DNA of 64,000 nt from Nocardioides panaciterrulae (GTDB taxonomy: Bacteria > Actinomycetota > Actinomycetes > Propionibacteriales > Nocardioidaceae), in assembly GCF_013409645.1 (NCBI RefSeq), contig NZ_JACCBG010000001.1, forward strand, positions 310,001 through 374,000, read 5' to 3'. The notes under the pieces were generated by a model. It was not told the origin of the DNA, made no database searches, and saw nothing but the letters and a program-made list of their open reading frames with translations. Shown here in pieces: positions 63,926 to 64,000 of the stretch (positions are counted from its first letter, which is position 1; the number at the start of each line of letters is the position of its first letter). The translations under genes were made by a program, and so were the position numbers.

Positions 63926-64000
63926 GTGCGCTCCTTCCCCCGGGGGGTGCTCGTGTCGTCCAACGACCGCGGGGCCCCGGGGTCACTCGCGGATCCGGTG

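Overview
The window is a very GC-rich actinobacterial chromosome segment, probably from a Nocardioides-like member of the Nocardioidaceae. The basis is GC near 72 percent, many GTG starts, heavy use of 1-8 nt gene overlaps, a 13E12-type DUF222/HNH relic, a fused actinobacterial PRODH/P5CDH (PutA), an EtfD-type electron-transfer protein and a bifunctional-type dCTP deaminase. I see no rRNA, CRISPR array, transposase, integrase or phage gene. One tRNA gene (Gly, CCC) is present.

Layout. 0.2-2.9 kb: a DUF2218 protein, a FetB-type permease and a membrane-anchored propeller-like protein. 2.9-14.4 kb: a segment bracketed by a 59-bp direct repeat (58/59 identical) made from the 3' end of the preceding gene. 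It holds an epimerase, a decayed DUF222/HNH gene, a GntR/FCD regulator, a complete Liv-type ABC transporter (livFGMHK), divergent putA and the first ~46 codons of a glutamate dehydrogenase cut off at the right repeat. It looks like an acquired amino-acid (proline/glutamate) utilisation segment. 14.4-18.7 kb: an ABC-F ATPase, a 44-residue basic protein coupled to an alanine-dehydrogenase/CEOS-like enzyme, and two small membrane proteins. 18.9-24.7 kb: a two-component system with an unusually duplicated histidine kinase, an EamA exporter, a LysR regulator and an AtoE-type transporter. 25-33.7 kb: a two-domain YbjQ protein, an MBL hydrolase, a DUF2975/XRE pair, a four-gene run (ADC-like, LLM oxidoreductase, TIGR03083-like, SDR) and a divergent NHLRC2-like thioredoxin/NHL protein.

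33.7-39.9 kb is a tight five-gene catabolic operon (MFS transporter, MBL hydrolase, LacI regulator, IlvD/Edd dehydratase, LarA-like racemase) with a LacI-type operator in front. 40-48.6 kb: a LysE-type exporter, a P-type ATPase, a DUF6174 lipoprotein, a FadE5-like acyl-CoA dehydrogenase divergent from an Rrf2 regulator, a DUF2461 protein and a two-repeat PQ-loop protein. 48.6-55.2 kb: a coupled pair of a secreted C39-like peptidase and a lipoprotein, a SnoaL-like protein, tRNA-Gly, a GDSL hydrolase, dcd, and an RHH (HicB-like)/DUF4097/small-protein unit. 55.3-64 kb: a sodium:solute symporter with a small membrane partner, a 1225-residue EtfD-like protein and a secreted amidohydrolase-like protein.

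The genes that most clearly work together are the Liv transporter with PutA (and formerly GDH) in proline-to-glutamate-to-2-oxoglutarate catabolism, the five-gene hydroxy- or sugar-acid operon, and the acyl-CoA dehydrogenase with EtfD. The last two are 11 kb apart but share a nearly identical 16-bp upstream motif and would form successive steps in passing beta-oxidation electrons to the membrane. Recurrent oddities are short tandem duplications that span stop codons, 3' antisense overlaps between convergent genes, and seven copies of an SLFD motif in the EtfD tail.
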